From positions 1,657,001-1,721,000 of the forward strand of contig NZ_CP139141.1 of the NCBI RefSeq assembly GCF_034059295.1: a stretch of DNA of 64,000 nucleotides, written 5' to 3'. Of the stretch, positions 44,889-54,168 are shown one piece after another. Positions within the stretch are counted from its first letter, which is position 1, and each line of letters starts with the position of its first letter. This DNA comes from Pseudomonas sp. HR96 (GTDB lineage Bacteria > Pseudomonadota > Gammaproteobacteria > Pseudomonadales > Pseudomonadaceae). The notes below the pieces were generated by a model, which was not told the origin of the DNA, searched no databases, and was given only the letters and a program-made list of their open reading frames with translations. The translations under genes and the position numbers were made by a program.

Positions 44889-45514
44889 TGAAACCACTCT
44901 TGGTCCTGGGGCCCGACAGCACCCTGCGCAATGTCTTCGCCCTGGCGCAGCAGGCTTACCCGCAGCGCCGCATCGAAATGCTGGCCATCCCGTCGCGGCA
45001 ATATTACCTGTTCGACCTGAGCGGGCTCGAGGCCTATTCGGCCGAGGAGTGGGACGTCTGCCTGGCGGTCAACGAGTTCTATATCAATGACGTGCGCCGG
45101 GCGTTGCACGACGCCGTGGCCGCGTTGGGTTATCGCAACGAATCGGTCATTTCGCCGCGGGCGGAAATCGACCCCAGCGCCACTCTCGGCGACAACGCGG
45201 TCGTCTACGCTGGCTGCGTCATAGGCCCCAATGCGGTGTTGGGCAAGCACTGCGTGCTGCGAGCCAACGTGGTGCTGGCCGAGGATGTGACCCTGGGCGA
45301 CTACGTGACCCTGGAGGCCAATGTCGCACTGCGCGAGCTGGCCAACGTCGGCAGTTTTACCACGGTGTGCGCCAATTCCAGCCTGATGCGCCAGACCCAG
45401 GTCGGCAAACACTGCTACTTGAACATCCAGCGTCAATACAGCGGCGTGATCGCCGACATGACCTGGTTCTCGCCGGCCTTCCAGAACCCGGTGCGAGTGA
45501 TCGGGCAGGTGTGA
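44888..45514 (+). CDS. Left-handed beta-helix acyltransferase-like protein
   Basis: 208 residues. An N-terminal Rossmann-like domain (LLVLGPDSTLRNVFALAQ, about 85 residues) is followed by hexapeptide repeats from PRAEIDPSATLGDNAVVYAG to GKHCYLNIQ. It resembles NeuD-like acyltransferases, but I see no clear equivalent of their GHD catalytic histidine. It may be a second acyltransferase with other chemistry, or a structural partner. The start ATG overlaps the Rieske stop (TGATG), and AGGAG stands upstream. A GTG one codon earlier is possible. Confidence 0.65.
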   Translation: MKPLLVLGPDSTLRNVFALAQQAYPQRRIEMLAIPSRQYYLFDLSGLEAYSAEEWDVCLAVNEFYINDVRRALHDAVAALGYRNESVISPRAEIDPSATLGDNAVVYAGCVIGPNAVLGKHCVLRANVVLAEDVTLGDYVTLEANVALRELANVGSFTTVCANSSLMRQTQVGKHCYLNIQRQYSGVIADMTWFSPAFQNPVRVIGQV

Positions 45515-45564
45515 CCGGCGGGCGTCGACCCTTTTGCGCCCTTTTGCAGTTCTTCGGAGGCAGT

Positions 45565-46800
45565 ATGCAATTCAATCACAACAGCGCTACCGAGACCGTG
45601 GTCTCGGCGGACTACCGCAAGCTGCAGGCCTTGCTTGAGCAGGTTGTAGCTGCCTACAGCGTCAACCCGCGCTTTTGTGTGCCACCACTCGCCTGCGAGC
45701 GGCTGGCAGCTGCTGGCGGCAAGGTCAAGGTAGTGGTCTTGGGTGCGGCGATGTTCGCGCATATTTTTGTCATCCAGGCGAGCGCGCATGTCGAGATCGT
45801 CGGTGTGGTGGATGACTTCAAGGCCGGCACCGATCAGCGTTTCTATGATTATCCATTCATCACCAGCCAGGCCTTCGAGGAGCTTGCGCGCAGTGAGCCG
45901 ATCGTCGCGGTGTATGGCTGTCGCACGGATTTCGCCCGGCGTCATTTCAAGCGTCTGTGCCTGCGTACGGGTGTGCCTGCGCTGACCTATGAGCAATCCC
46001 TGCGCTGGCTGGCCATTGACCCGACCAGCGACCATCGTGTCGCTGACTGGGGTGGTTACATCGCGGCGCACCTCGGCGAGTTCATCGGGTTGGCTGAGCG
46101 CATGGCGGATGACTACTCACGCTATACCCTTTATAGCGTGCTGCTGTCACACCTGACCGGTGACCTGGAGTGGATCCTGAACGCGGGCAAGCCGTATTCG
46201 TCGCTGTATTTTCGCTCCGGCCTGTGGACCTTGGGCCAAAACGAACGCTTCGCCGACTGCGGCGCGTCGATCGCCGAGTCCACCAGTGCCTTCATCGACG
46301 TCACTGACGGGGTGTTCGAGAAGATCTGGATGATCGAGCCGGACGAGGTCAACCAGAAGGTGCTGACCAGCTTTATCGACAAGTACCGCAGCGAATATTC
46401 AGTGGTGCCCAAGGGTGAAATCGAACTGCTCAAATATGCCATCAGCGATGAAGACGGCGAAATGCCCTTCCTCCATGAAGGCGGCCACAACGGCCATCTG
46501 CTGAGCAGCGCCACCGGCCTGGAAAACTGCCGCCCCGTGGCGATCCGACGGCTCGACGACATCCTCGACCAGGCGCCGACCCTGATCAAGATGGACATCG
46601 AAGGCGCCGAGCTGGGCGCCTTGAAAGGTGCCAGCCGCTACATTGCCGAGGCAAAGCCCAAGCTGGCGATTTCCGCCTACCACCGCAATTGCGATCTGCT
46701 GGAGATCACCCGCTATATCGACAGCCTGCGCAGCGACTACAAGGTCGGCCTGCGCCACCACACCGAAGAGCGCTGGGACACCTGCCTGTACTTCTATTGA
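45565..46800 (+). CDS. FkbM-type SAM methyltransferase, operon copy
   Basis: 411 residues. An N-terminal segment (VVVLGAAMFAHI at 56-67, VGVVDDF at 79-85, YDYPFIT) matches the Rossmann-like front of the satellite FkbM protein. The C-terminal FkbM domain has a diverged motif I FADCGASIAEST (229-240), MIEPDEVNQK, and the canonical LIKMDIEGAELGALKGASR. O-methylation of the sugar is the likely role. GGAGG lies 8 bases before the ATG; a longer frame overlaps the preceding gene. It is followed directly by the second Rieske gene. Confidence 0.82.
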   Translation: MQFNHNSATETVVSADYRKLQALLEQVVAAYSVNPRFCVPPLACERLAAAGGKVKVVVLGAAMFAHIFVIQASAHVEIVGVVDDFKAGTDQRFYDYPFITSQAFEELARSEPIVAVYGCRTDFARRHFKRLCLRTGVPALTYEQSLRWLAIDPTSDHRVADWGGYIAAHLGEFIGLAERMADDYSRYTLYSVLLSHLTGDLEWILNAGKPYSSLYFRSGLWTLGQNERFADCGASIAESTSAFIDVTDGVFEKIWMIEPDEVNQKVLTSFIDKYRSEYSVVPKGEIELLKYAISDEDGEMPFLHEGGHNGHLLSSATGLENCRPVAIRRLDDILDQAPTLIKMDIEGAELGALKGASRYIAEAKPKLAISAYHRNCDLLEITRYIDSLRSDYKVGLRHHTEERWDTCLYFY

Positions 46801-46815
46801 TTGCTGGGGAGCCGC

Positions 46816-47988
46816 ATGCTCAAGACCGTATTGCCGCCGGCCTGCTATACCGAGCAGTCCTGGTTCGACCTGGAGCGCGAGAAGTTGTTTGGGCAGCTAT
46901 GGTTGTTCGCCGGCTTCACTTATCAACTGTCGGTAGACAATAGCTTTATTACCCGGCGCTTGAATGGCATGCCAGTGCTTGTCCAGAACTGCAAGGGTCA
47001 GATCAGGGCGTTTCGCAATGCTTGCGCCCATCGCGGCATGCCGATTCAGACCGAGCCCTGTGGTACACGCAAGATGATCTGCCCGTACCACGGCTGGGGT
47101 TATGACGGCGAGGGCGCCTTGCGCGGCGTGCCCAACGGCACTTTGTACGGCATGTGCCAGGCCGAGAAGGATGAGTTACGGCTGCAGGGATTTGCAGTGG
47201 TCAAAATCGGCATCTTTGTGTTCGTCAACCTCAGCGCCGAGCCGATCAATATCGACGATCAGTATGACGAGGCAGTTCAGCGCGCGCTGCTAGCGATATC
47301 CGCCAATGCCGCCCCGCAAGCCTCCTATACCCATTTCGAGAAGCGCTTCAACTGGAAGCTGAATTTCGAAAATATTCTGGACTGGAATCACTTCCAGTTT
47401 ATTCATCCCAATAGTTTTGCCGCGTTGCTCGAATATGAGCCATCGGGCGCACTCAAGCGGCCGAACTCACAGCGGTCCCATTGGTTCGGCCCTGAGGGCG
47501 AGCTTGGTGAAGTGCAGATGCCGTCGGGGCACCAGGATCTGAACCAGCTGAACCTGCGCGACATATCGCGCGTTATCCAAGCCCAGTTGCCGTACGAACC
47601 TCGTTGGTTCTCCTCGTTGATCGAGCATACGGCCGATCCGGGGGCTTTTCTCAATCTCCATCTATTCCCTAATTTGAACATTGGCTCGCTCAACGGCGAA
47701 ACCTTCTACGTACAGCAATTGTGTCCCGCATCGCCCAATACGACCGATGTGCACTCCTGGGTTTTCACTGCACGCCTCAAGCCAGATGCAGCCTTCGCCC
47801 CACATTTGCTATGGGGCATGCACCACGCAGAAATGAACGTCATTCAAGAAGACGCCGTGCTATTGGTGCAGTTGCAGGAGGCCTTGGAGTCGGCCGACAC
47901 CGTTGGGGTCCTGGGCTCGCAGGAAAACCATCTCGCCGCCATGGGCATCTGGTACATGAACCACCTCAAGGGAACCACCGAGCAATGA
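46816..47988 (+). CDS. Rieske non-haem iron oxygenase, operon copy B
   Basis: 390 residues, a paralogue of copy A. Cys70, His72, Cys89 and His92 hold the cluster (ACAHRGMPIQ and ICPYHGWGY), and Asp189, His192 and His197 the iron (ILDWNHFQFIHP). All are conserved at the same residue numbers. The C-terminal substrate domain differs more than the N-terminal half, suggesting different substrates. ATG 46816 has GGGGAG upstream; a TTG directly after the FkbM stop would add five residues. Its stop overlaps the glycosyltransferase start as ATGA. Confidence 0.85.
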   Translation: MLKTVLPPACYTEQSWFDLEREKLFGQLWLFAGFTYQLSVDNSFITRRLNGMPVLVQNCKGQIRAFRNACAHRGMPIQTEPCGTRKMICPYHGWGYDGEGALRGVPNGTLYGMCQAEKDELRLQGFAVVKIGIFVFVNLSAEPINIDDQYDEAVQRALLAISANAAPQASYTHFEKRFNWKLNFENILDWNHFQFIHPNSFAALLEYEPSGALKRPNSQRSHWFGPEGELGEVQMPSGHQDLNQLNLRDISRVIQAQLPYEPRWFSSLIEHTADPGAFLNLHLFPNLNIGSLNGETFYVQQLCPASPNTTDVHSWVFTARLKPDAAFAPHLLWGMHHAEMNVIQEDAVLLVQLQEALESADTVGVLGSQENHLAAMGIWYMNHLKGTTEQ

Positions 47989-50900
47989 CCGAGACTCTCG
48001 AAACCGGCCCGCTGGTCAGCATCGTCATCCCGGCGTACAAGGCCGAGTTTTTTCATCAGGCCCTGGCCAGCGCCTGTGCGCAGACCTACCCGCACATCGA
48101 GATCGTGGTCCGCGACGACTGCCCGACTTTGGACGTCGGCCTGGCCGTCGAAGCCTTGCAGCCGCAGTCACCCTTCGAGATCCGCTACTACCGCAACCCG
48201 ATCCAGCGCGGTGAAACGCCCAACGCGGTGGACTGCATCCACGAGGCGCGCGGCAAGTACCTGAAGTTTCTGCATGACGACGACCTGCTCGAGCCGGACT
48301 GCATCGCCGAGCTGGTGCGGGCCATGGAGGCCAACCCGCAGGTGGCCCTGGCCTCGTCGCGGCGCCTGCGTATCGATGAGCAGGGCGACGTGCTGCCGGA
48401 CATCTTCCAGACAGCCTTTGCGTTCCCGACCGATGTCATCCTCAACGGCGCCGAGCTGACCTCCTTTCTGGTCGACAACACCCTGAACTTCATCGGCGAA
48501 CCGAGCTGCTACATGTGTCGCCGTGAAGACCTGCTGGTGTACAACGAGCACGACCTGACTGCGCTCAACGGCTGCGTGATCTACTGGGTGGGCGACCTGG
48601 CGCTGGCGGTGAAGATCCTGCAGGGCGGCGACCTGGCGTTTCTGCAGCGACCGCTTTGCCGCTTCCGGGTCTCCGCGCTGCAATTCAGCCAGAGCGGCCG
48701 GGAAATGGTCGGCATCGGCGATCGCGGTCACGAGGATTTCCGTCGCTCGATCCACGAGCTCGGCTGGTACGTGCCGGCCGAGCTGCCCCGCCTGATCACG
48801 GTGGCGCCCCTGAGTCAACCGCAGGCGGTGGAGCGGGTCGACTTGCTGGCCTTGATGGGCCAGGCTTTCGCGGCGCGCCAGGCGACCGAGGTCACCGAGC
48901 GCTGGATCGCCCACCGCACCCCCAGCCCGGTCCAGCAGCGCTTCATCACCCAGCACCTCGCCGACGCCGGCCCCGCGCCCTTGATCGAGATCATCGTCCT
49001 CGACCCCAGCGGTGACCGCGCCCGGCTCAAACGCACGCTGCACAGCATCGACCGGCTGAAGACTCACTATCCGGCAATCCAGGCGCTGGTGCTCAACGAC
49101 ATCCACTTCATCAACCCGATGATCGAGCAGAGCGACGCCGCCTGGGTGATGCTGGCTGAGGCCGGCGACGAGTTCACCGAAGGTGGCCTGACCGTCACCG
49201 GCCTGGAATTGCTGGGTGGCCCGGACATCCGTGCGGTGTATGGCGATGCCTTGTTGCGCAAGCCGGATGGCAGCCTGACCACTGGCATGCGTCCGGACTT
49301 CAATCTCGATTACCTGCTCAGCTTTCCGCTGGCCATGGAGCGCCATTGGCTGTTTCGCCGGGACGTCCTGCTGGCCGCAGGTGGCTTCGATCCGGCCTTC
49401 GCTCAGGCGCTGGAGTTCGAGCTGATCCTGCGCCTGATCAGCCAGGGTGGCATGGTCGGCTTCGGTCACGTCCACGAGCCCTGGGTGATTGCCGAGGCGC
49501 CTGCGCTGCGCGACAACCCTGCCCAGCGCGCGGCCATCGAGGAGCACTTGCGTCTACGCGGCTACGAGCACCCGGTGATCAAGAGCGCCGTGCCGGGTCA
49601 GTATCAGATCGATTATGGGCATGTCTGGCAGCCACTGGTGTCGGTGGTAGTGGTCATGCACGACGACGTCGCCAGCGTGCAGCGCTGCGTCATGAGCCTG
49701 TTCGAGCACACCACCTATGCGCGCTACGAACTGCTGATCGTCGACAACGGCAGTCGTTTGCCGGCCAGCCGCAGCTGGCTGCAGGCGATGGAAAAAATGG
49801 CGCCCGGGCGTATTCGCGTGGTCAGCGCCGCCAAGCGTCTGGCGGACAGCGCGGCGATGAACCTCGGTGCTGCCCAGGCCGAGGGTGAGTACCTGCTGTT
49901 CGTGCGCGCGGGCGTGGCTTTCGTGCAGCCGCAGTGGCTGGATGAACTGCTCAACCACGCGCTGCGTCAGGAGGTGGCGGTCGTCGGCGCCAAGACCGTC
50001 ACCGGCGAAGGCCGGGTGACCCATGCCGGGTTGATCCTCGGGCTCAACGGCGTCGCCGCGAGCGCCTTCGACGGCGAACCGCTGGACGCGGCCGGCTACC
50101 TGGGGCGCCTGCAGGTGGAGCAGAACTACAGCGCCGTGGCGGACCTGTGCCTGATGGTGCGCAAGTCGGTGTTCGATGAGGTCGGCGGGTTCGATGCACT
50201 GACGTTCATCGAGCAGGGTGCCGACGTCGACCTCTGCCTGCGCATCGCCGCCCTGGGTTATCTCACGGTGTGGACGCCGCGTGCGGTGTTGCTCGACGGC
50301 GAGCCGCCGCTGCACTACAGCGCTTCGGCGCAGCGGGCCATGTTCGAGCGCTGGCTGCCGTTGCTGGCGCGCGACCCGGCCTACAACCTCAACTTCGCCT
50401 TGCACGAGCGCAGCAGCTTCGACCTGGTGGACGCCCGCATCAACTGGCGGCCATTGGGCTGGCGGCCGCTGCCGGTGGTCATGGCCATCCCGGCCGACCC
50501 CTACGGGGCAGGGCACTACCGCATCATCCAGCCGTTCAATGCCTTGAAGGCCGCTGGCAAGGTCGAGGGCATGCTCTGTGGCGCCTTGATGCAGCCAGCG
50601 GACCTGGCCCGGTATACGCCCGACTCGATCATCCTGCAGCGCCCGGTCACCGAGGGGCAGTTGCCGTTGCTGCAGGACATGAAGGCCTGGTCCAAGGCGT
50701 TCAAAGTCTTCGAGCTGGACGACTACCTGCCGAACCTGCCGCTCAAGAGCGTGCACCGCGGCAACTTCGGCAAGGACGTACTGCGCACGATTCGCCGCGG
50801 GCTGGACTGCGTCGACCGCTTCGTGGTCTCCACCGAGCCGCTGGCGCAGGCGTTCAAGGGCATGCACCCGGACATCCGCGTGGTGCCCAATCGGCTGGAT

Positions 50901-51452
50901 CCGGCCGCCTGGGGCAACCTGCCGGCGAGCCGTCGCAGGGCAGGGGGCAAGCCTCGGGTTGGCTGGGTCGGAGGCACCGGCCATGACGGCGACCTGGCGC
51001 TGATCTTCGATCTGGTCAAGGGCTTGGCGGGGGAGGTGGAGTGGGTTTTCCTCGGCGGCATACCGGCGGCCCTGCAGCCTTATGCGACCTTCTTTCATCC
51101 CGGCGTGGACCTCAGCCTGTATCCGCAGAAGATGGCCTCGCTGGAACTGGATCTGGCCTTGGCGCCGCTGGAGCAGAACCTGTTCAATGAATGCAAGAGC
51201 AACCTGCGGGTACTGGAATACGGCATCTGCGGCTACCCGGTGATCTGCAGCGACATCGCCCCCTATCGCGGCGGCCTGCCCGTGGCGCTGGTGCGCAACC
51301 GCTACAAGGACTGGTTGGACGCGATCCGCGCGCACCTGGCCGACCTCGACGCCAGCGCGCGGCGCGGGGACGAGTTGCGTGAGGTGGTGCGTCGCGACTG
51401 GATGCTCGATGAACGCGGGTTGGCGCAATGGCGCGAGGCGTGGTTGGGCTGA
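47985..51452 (+). CDS. Large multi-domain flagellar glycosyltransferase
   Basis: 1155 residues. A GT2 domain leads (VSIVIPAYKAEFF at 11-23, HDDDLLEPD near 99), a second GT-A-like segment covers about 330-545 (AEAGDEF, LLAAGGFDPAFAQALEFE), and a third GT2 domain starts near 551 (VSVVVVMHDD, LIVDNGSR, QGADVDLCLRIA). A GT-B-type region follows from about 828 (GAGHYRIIQPF, RVGWVGGTGHDGDL near 988). The size and location match FgtA/Fgt-type flagellin glycosyltransferases of Pseudomonas, which build the glycan on FliC. It is last in the operon and translationally coupled to the Rieske gene. The chain order and acceptor are unknown. Confidence 0.85.
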   Translation: MTETLETGPLVSIVIPAYKAEFFHQALASACAQTYPHIEIVVRDDCPTLDVGLAVEALQPQSPFEIRYYRNPIQRGETPNAVDCIHEARGKYLKFLHDDDLLEPDCIAELVRAMEANPQVALASSRRLRIDEQGDVLPDIFQTAFAFPTDVILNGAELTSFLVDNTLNFIGEPSCYMCRREDLLVYNEHDLTALNGCVIYWVGDLALAVKILQGGDLAFLQRPLCRFRVSALQFSQSGREMVGIGDRGHEDFRRSIHELGWYVPAELPRLITVAPLSQPQAVERVDLLALMGQAFAARQATEVTERWIAHRTPSPVQQRFITQHLADAGPAPLIEIIVLDPSGDRARLKRTLHSIDRLKTHYPAIQALVLNDIHFINPMIEQSDAAWVMLAEAGDEFTEGGLTVTGLELLGGPDIRAVYGDALLRKPDGSLTTGMRPDFNLDYLLSFPLAMERHWLFRRDVLLAAGGFDPAFAQALEFELILRLISQGGMVGFGHVHEPWVIAEAPALRDNPAQRAAIEEHLRLRGYEHPVIKSAVPGQYQIDYGHVWQPLVSVVVVMHDDVASVQRCVMSLFEHTTYARYELLIVDNGSRLPASRSWLQAMEKMAPGRIRVVSAAKRLADSAAMNLGAAQAEGEYLLFVRAGVAFVQPQWLDELLNHALRQEVAVVGAKTVTGEGRVTHAGLILGLNGVAASAFDGEPLDAAGYLGRLQVEQNYSAVADLCLMVRKSVFDEVGGFDALTFIEQGADVDLCLRIAALGYLTVWTPRAVLLDGEPPLHYSASAQRAMFERWLPLLARDPAYNLNFALHERSSFDLVDARINWRPLGWRPLPVVMAIPADPYGAGHYRIIQPFNALKAAGKVEGMLCGALMQPADLARYTPDSIILQRPVTEGQLPLLQDMKAWSKAFKVFELDDYLPNLPLKSVHRGNFGKDVLRTIRRGLDCVDRFVVSTEPLAQAFKGMHPDIRVVPNRLDPAAWGNLPASRRRAGGKPRVGWVGGTGHDGDLALIFDLVKGLAGEVEWVFLGGIPAALQPYATFFHPGVDLSLYPQKMASLELDLALAPLEQNLFNECKSNLRVLEYGICGYPVICSDIAPYRGGLPVALVRNRYKDWLDAIRAHLADLDASARRGDELREVVRRDWMLDERGLAQWREAWLG

Positions 51453-51464
51453 CGACAGGAGGCA

Positions 51465-51580
51465 AATCAAACCGGCCTGGCGGCCTCTCGGGGGCTGCGC
51501 CCCCTCCCACATGGGGAATGTGCTGAAGCTTGCATGTGGGAGGGGGCATAGCCCCCGAGAGGCCGCCAGGCCGGTTTGAT
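51465..51580. repeat. REP pair in inverted orientation
   Basis: Arms of about 47 bases (51465-51512 and 51534-51580) are complementary with two mismatches, around a 21-base loop. Each arm is a full REP unit (AATCAAACCGGCCTGGCGGC then the CTCGGGGGC core). It stands right after the glycosyltransferase and probably ends that transcript. Confidence 0.85.
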
Positions 51581-51742
51581 CTTATCCCCGGTCATACCGG
51601 CAAACCGCCGCTTGCCGCTTGCCGCCTGCCTTGCCACCGACCGGCCATCTCGCGCCACATTAACGGCGCTCCTGTTTTGACGTCTGCTCTGTAGTTCTCT
51701 GTAACCCCCGAGATACAAGGGCTGCAGCGGACTTTTCAAGAT

Positions 51743-51758
51743 TGGCCCACTAATTGCT
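51743..51758 (+). promoter_or_regulatory. Sigma-54 promoter of flgF operon
   Basis: TTGGCCC-ACTAA-TTGCT with 10 bases between GG and GC, 54 bases before the flgF start. Confidence 0.85.
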
Positions 51759-51812
51759 CTATGTCCTGTCAGTACAGATCAGACGGCAGTCGCCCGTCAG
51801 CGGAGGATCACT

Positions 51813-52553
51813 GTGGACAAGATGCTTTATGTGGCAATGAGCGGTGCAAGCCAGAATGCCCTGGCCCAGAAGGCTCACGCCAACAACATGGCCAACGTCA
51901 GCACCACCGGCTTTCAGGCTGACCTGGAGCAGGCGCGCTCGCAATCGGTGTTCGGCGATACCTTCGCCTCGCGTGCCTATGCCATGACCGAGCGGCCTGC
52001 GACCGACTTCTCCGCCGGTGCGATGCAAGCAACGGGCCGGGACCTGGACGTCGCCGTCGGCGGCGACGGTTTCATCGCCGTGCAGACCCCGGACGGCAAA
52101 GAAGCCTACGTGCGTACCGCCAGCATGAACGTCGATGCCCAGGGCATCCTGCGCGCCGGCAACGGCTTGCCGATCATGGGCAATTCCGGGCCGATCGCGA
52201 TTCCGCCAGACGAGAAGATCGAAGTCGGCTCCGACGGCACCATCAGTATTCGCGGCATGGGCGAAACGCCGAACGCGGTGGCCCAGGTCGACCGCATCAA
52301 GCTGGTCAACCCGCCGGTCAGCAGCCTGACCAAAGGCACTGACGGCCTGATTCACACCACCAGCGGCCAGCCCGCCACCGCAGACGCCAACGTCAAGGTG
52401 GACTCTGGTTTCCTGGAAGCCAGCAACGTCAACGCAGTAGCAGAAATGACCTCGGTGCTGTCCTTGTCCAAGCAATTCGAGCTGCACATCAAAATGATGA
52501 CGACTGCCAAGGAAGACGACGAGTCCATGGCCCGCGTCTTGCAAAACAGCTAA
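51813..52553 (+). CDS. flgF: Flagellar basal-body rod protein FlgF
   Basis: 246 residues from GTG 51813 (MDKMLYVAMSGASQNALAQK). AHANNMANVSTTGFQAD and the C-terminal FLEASNVNAVAEMTSVLSL are the rod/hook signatures. It is a proximal rod component and first of flgFGHIJKL behind a sigma-54 site. Confidence 0.95.
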   Translation: MDKMLYVAMSGASQNALAQKAHANNMANVSTTGFQADLEQARSQSVFGDTFASRAYAMTERPATDFSAGAMQATGRDLDVAVGGDGFIAVQTPDGKEAYVRTASMNVDAQGILRAGNGLPIMGNSGPIAIPPDEKIEVGSDGTISIRGMGETPNAVAQVDRIKLVNPPVSSLTKGTDGLIHTTSGQPATADANVKVDSGFLEASNVNAVAEMTSVLSLSKQFELHIKMMTTAKEDDESMARVLQNS

Positions 52554-52601
52554 TAACCCGTTCAGTCGCGCCGTAAAGCAGGCGCCCGAGGAGATACTCA
52601 G

Positions 52602-53387
52602 ATGATTCCAGCACTCTACGTTGCCAAGACCGGTATGCAGGCTCAGGACATGAACCTGACCACCATTTCCAACAACCTGGCCAACGCCTCGACCACCGGT
52701 TTCAAGAGCGACCGTGCCGAGTTCCAGGACCTGCTGTACCAGATCAAGCGTCAGCCTGGCGCCCAGTCCACTCAGGACAGCGCATTGCCATCCGGCCTGC
52801 AACTGGGTACCGGTGTGCGCATCGTCGGCACCCAGAAGAACTTCACCGCCGGCAGCCTGCAGACCACCGACCAGCCGCTGGACCTGGCGGTCAACGGCCA
52901 CGGTTTCTTCCAGGTTCTGCAACCGGACGGCACCACCGCCTACACCCGTGACGGTACCTTCCACCTGGACTCCAACGGCCAGATCGTGACCGCCAACGGC
53001 GCTGCCCTGCAGCCGGCGATCGTGGTACCGACCGATGCCCAGACCTTCACCGTCGGCACCGACGGCACCGTCTCGGTGACCACCGCCGCCAGCGCCGCCG
53101 CGCAGGTGATCGGCAACATCCAGACCGCCGACTTCATCAACCCGGGCGGCCTGCAGGCTACCGGTGGCAACCTGTTCCTGGAAACCGCTTCGTCGGGCGC
53201 TCCGCAGGTCGGCACCCCTGGCCTGACCGGCCTGGGCACCATCCAGCAGAACACCCTGGAGAACTCCAACGTCAGCACGGTGAACGAGCTGGTGAACATG
53301 ATCACCACCCAGCGTGCCTACGAGATGAACTCCAAGGTCATCTCCACCGCCGACCAGATGCTGCAGAACCTGACGCAGAACCTGTAA
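52602..53387 (+). CDS. flgG: Flagellar distal rod protein FlgG
   Basis: 261 residues, the normal length. [20 protein letters not shown] and [20 protein letters not shown] open it and [20 protein letters not shown] closes it. GAGGAG stands upstream. Confidence 0.97.
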   Translation: MIPALYVAKTGMQAQDMNLTTISNNLANASTTGFKSDRAEFQDLLYQIKRQPGAQSTQDSALPSGLQLGTGVRIVGTQKNFTAGSLQTTDQPLDLAVNGHGFFQVLQPDGTTAYTRDGTFHLDSNGQIVTANGAALQPAIVVPTDAQTFTVGTDGTVSVTTAASAAAQVIGNIQTADFINPGGLQATGGNLFLETASSGAPQVGTPGLTGLGTIQQNTLENSNVSTVNELVNMITTQRAYEMNSKVISTADQMLQNLTQNL

Positions 53388-53460
53388 GCGTGATCGTCAA
53401 AGCTTGACCGTTCTTTTCAATCTACTGTCCGCTGCCCTGTTACACCGAGAGGTTTGTGTC

Positions 53461-54156
53461 ATGAGTCGTGTCTTGAATGTACTCGCCTTGAGTGGGATCG
53501 CCTTGCTGGCCGGCTGCGTTGCCCCGCCGCCCAAGCCCAATGACGCCTACTTCTCGCCGGTGTTGCCACGCACGCCGCTGCCGGCCGCCTCGAACAACGG
53601 TTCGATCTACCAGGCCGGCTTCGAACAGGGCCTGTACAGCGACCGCAAGGCGTTCCGCGTCGGTGACATCATCACCGTGACCCTCGCCGAGAAGACCTCG
53701 GCGAGCAAGAGCGCCGACTCCAAGGTGGGCAAGGCCAGCACCAACTCCATCGGCCTGACCTCGCTGTTCGGTACCACGCCCTCCACCAACAACCCGCTGG
53801 GTGGCGGTGACCTGAGCCTGAACGCCGGCTACAGCGGCACTCGTACCACCAACGGCACCGCCAAGGCCGACCAGGGCAACAGCCTGACCGGTTCGATCAC
53901 CGTGACCGTGGCCGACGTGCTGCCCAACGGCATCGTCTCGGTACGCGGCGAGAAATGGCTGACCCTCAATACCGGTCAGGAAGTTGTGCGCATTGCTGGC
54001 CTGATTCGTGCAGATGACATTGCAACTGACAATACTGTGTCGTCGACCCGCGTAGCTGATGCCCGGATCACGTACTCGGGCACCGGTTCGTTCGCCGAGG
54101 CCAGTCAGCCAGGTTGGCTTGATCGCTTCTTCTCAAGCCCATACTTCCCCTTCTGA
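53461..54156 (+). CDS. flgH: Flagellar L-ring lipoprotein FlgH
   Basis: 231 residues with a lipoprotein signal: [10 protein letters not shown] places the lipid-modified Cys near residue 18. [20 protein letters not shown] and [20 protein letters not shown] are conserved. It forms the outer-membrane L-ring. ATG 53461 is chosen; the frame extends upstream without need. Confidence 0.95.
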   Translation: MSRVLNVLALSGIALLAGCVAPPPKPNDAYFSPVLPRTPLPAASNNGSIYQAGFEQGLYSDRKAFRVGDIITVTLAEKTSASKSADSKVGKASTNSIGLTSLFGTTPSTNNPLGGGDLSLNAGYSGTRTTNGTAKADQGNSLTGSITVTVADVLPNGIVSVRGEKWLTLNTGQEVVRIAGLIRADDIATDNTVSSTRVADARITYSGTGSFAEASQPGWLDRFFSSPYFPF

Positions 54157-54168
54157 GTGCGCGCCAAC

